A DNA stretch of 64,000 nt from Leeuwenhoekiella palythoae. GTDB taxonomy: Bacteria > Bacteroidota > Bacteroidia > Flavobacteriales > Flavobacteriaceae. Position numbers and translations under genes: made by a program. The DNA is taken from the NCBI RefSeq assembly GCF_900130045.1, contig NZ_FQXT01000006.1, forward strand, positions 127,488 through 191,487, written 5' to 3'. Shown piece by piece: positions 63,109 to 64,000 of this stretch (positions are counted from its first letter, which is position 1; each line of letters starts with the position of its first letter). A model generated the notes under the pieces. The model did not search any database, was not told where the DNA came from, and saw only the letters and a program-made list of their open reading frames with translations.

Positions 63109-64000
63109 TTGGAGGCACTTTTAGCAGGATTAAATGAAGCACAACGCGCACCGGTTTTACAGAAAGAAGGTGCAATGATGGTGATTGCCGGTGCAGGTTC
63201 GGGGAAAACCAGAGTACTTACGATGCGTATTGCACACTTGATGCAGCAAGGGGTGGATGCGTTTAATATTTTATCGCTCACGTTTACAAACAAAGCGGCG
63301 CGTGAGATGAAAACCCGTATCGGGACTATTGTAGGGAATAGCGAGGCAAAAAACCTGTGGATGGGAACTTTTCACTCGGTATTTGCAAAAATTCTGCGTA
63401 TTGAAGGACATCACCTTGGTTTTCCGCCCAACTTTACCATTTATGATTCTCAGGATTCGCAGCGTCTTATTTCTACGATCATCAAAGAAATGGGACTAGA
63501 TAAGGATATCTACAAGTACAAGCAAGTGCATAGCCGTATTTCTTCTTTCAAAAACAGTTTGATCACGGTCAAGGCTTATTTTCAAAATCCTGAACTGATG
63601 GAAGCCGATGCTATGGCTAAAAAGCCACGCTTGGGTGAGATTTATAAAGAATATGTGGATCGCTGTTTTAAAGCGGGAGCAATGGATTTTGATGATTTAT
63701 TGCTGCGAACCAATGAATTGTTGGCGCGTTTTCCTGAAGTTTTAGCAAAGTATCAAAAGCGTTTTCAATACATTTTGGTAGATGAGTACCAGGATACAAA
63801 CCACTCCCAATATCTTATCGTAAAAGCACTCGCAGATCGTTATCAAAATATCTGTGTGGTAGGAGATGATTCACAGAGTATTTATGCTTTCCGCGGAGCG
63901 AATATTAATAACATTCTCAACTTTCAGCGGGATTATGACGATGTAAAAGTCTATCGCCTGGAGCAAAATTATCGTTCTACAAAAAACATCGTAGAGGCGG
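63109..64000 (+). CDS. uvrD: UvrD/PcrA-type DNA helicase, 3' truncated
   Basis: This is the N-terminal part of a superfamily 1 helicase; the frame is open to the end of the window. It shows LNEAQRAPV (Q motif), Walker A GAGSGKTR near residues 30-37, TFTNKAAREMK (motif Ia), DFDDLL, and motif II VDEYQDT near residue 223, then GDDSQSIYAFRGA (motif III) and EQNYRST (motif IV). There is no in-frame ATG upstream before the stop at 63100; TTG at 63109 is the likely start, giving MEALLAGLNEAQ. It is a repair/replication helicase that unwinds DNA 3' to 5'. Confidence 0.88.
   Translation, partial: MEALLAGLNEAQRAPVLQKEGAMMVIAGAGSGKTRVLTMRIAHLMQQGVDAFNILSLTFTNKAAREMKTRIGTIVGNSEAKNLWMGTFHSVFAKILRIEGHHLGFPPNFTIYDSQDSQRLISTIIKEMGLDKDIYKYKQVHSRISSFKNSLITVKAYFQNPELMEADAMAKKPRLGEIYKEYVDRCFKAGAMDFDDLLLRTNELLARFPEVLAKYQKRFQYILVDEYQDTNHSQYLIVKALADRYQNICVVGDDSQSIYAFRGANINNILNFQRDYDDVKVYRLEQNYRSTKNIVEA

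Noticed and set aside
62973-63293. 106-codon antisense frame at the uvrD start
   Set aside because: It overlaps the well-supported helicase N-terminus and has no family features.

Overview
The window reads as chromosomal DNA of a free-living, probably marine member of the Bacteroidota, family Flavobacteriaceae or close. The evidence is a type IX secretion (T9SS) substrate with a type B C-terminal domain, recurrent TAnnTTTG -7 promoter elements, signal peptides cleaved before Gln, many lipoproteins, and polysaccharide-active enzymes (GH16, GH28, GH43-like). No insertion sequence, prophage, CRISPR array or tRNA gene was seen. Both ends cut genes: a GH16 enzyme at the left and a UvrD-type helicase at the right.

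Layout. 1-5 kb: GH16 end, FAD-dependent dehydrogenase, small lipoprotein, unknown protein, GH28-like lipoprotein. 5.3-16.6 kb: a long plus-strand locus with a Tat-exported TldD-like metalloprotease, its TldE partner, then DUF4159, MoxR ATPase, DUF58, BatA-like and two large membrane proteins, ending in a small secreted protein. This is the best candidate for a poorly described system. 16.7-20.2 kb: nitroreductase divergent from an HxlR regulator, then a Fur-family regulator and a Zn/Cd-type P-type ATPase. 20.2-23.1 kb: overlapping minus-strand operon of an ABC exporter with a LolA-like periplasmic protein. 23.2-27.2 kb: GH43-like enzyme, mnmE, a secreted repeat protein. 27.5-31.3 kb: uvrA divergent from an ECF sigma factor followed by a 48-residue ORF.

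31.4-38.5 kb: a secreted protein that looks like an inactive M1 peptidase, then a tight operon of glutaminyl cyclase, beta-helix lipoprotein, T9SS C-type-lectin protein and gamma-glutamylcyclotransferase-like protein. 38.56-38.66 kb: SRP RNA with a clear promoter. 38.7-44 kb: SDR oxidoreductase, transaldolase, a thioredoxin-fold lipoprotein without CxxC, an ABC-F ATPase with one degenerate ATP site. 44-50 kb: small membrane proteins, pheT, recG. 50.3-53.3 kb: M1 aminopeptidase and patatin. 53.3-61.4 kb: minus-strand lipoproteins, K+/H+-type antiporter, FMN glutamate-synthase-like protein, vanadium haloperoxidase-like lipoprotein, M20 amidohydrolase, DsrE-like protein. 61.6-64 kb: VWA lipoprotein and the start of uvrD.

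One theme ties the window together. Eight complete secreted proteins here have predicted mature N-termini that start with Gln, and the window also encodes the periplasm-facing glutaminyl cyclase that would convert such ends to pyroglutamate. All functional calls come from reading motifs and gene order; no database search was possible.
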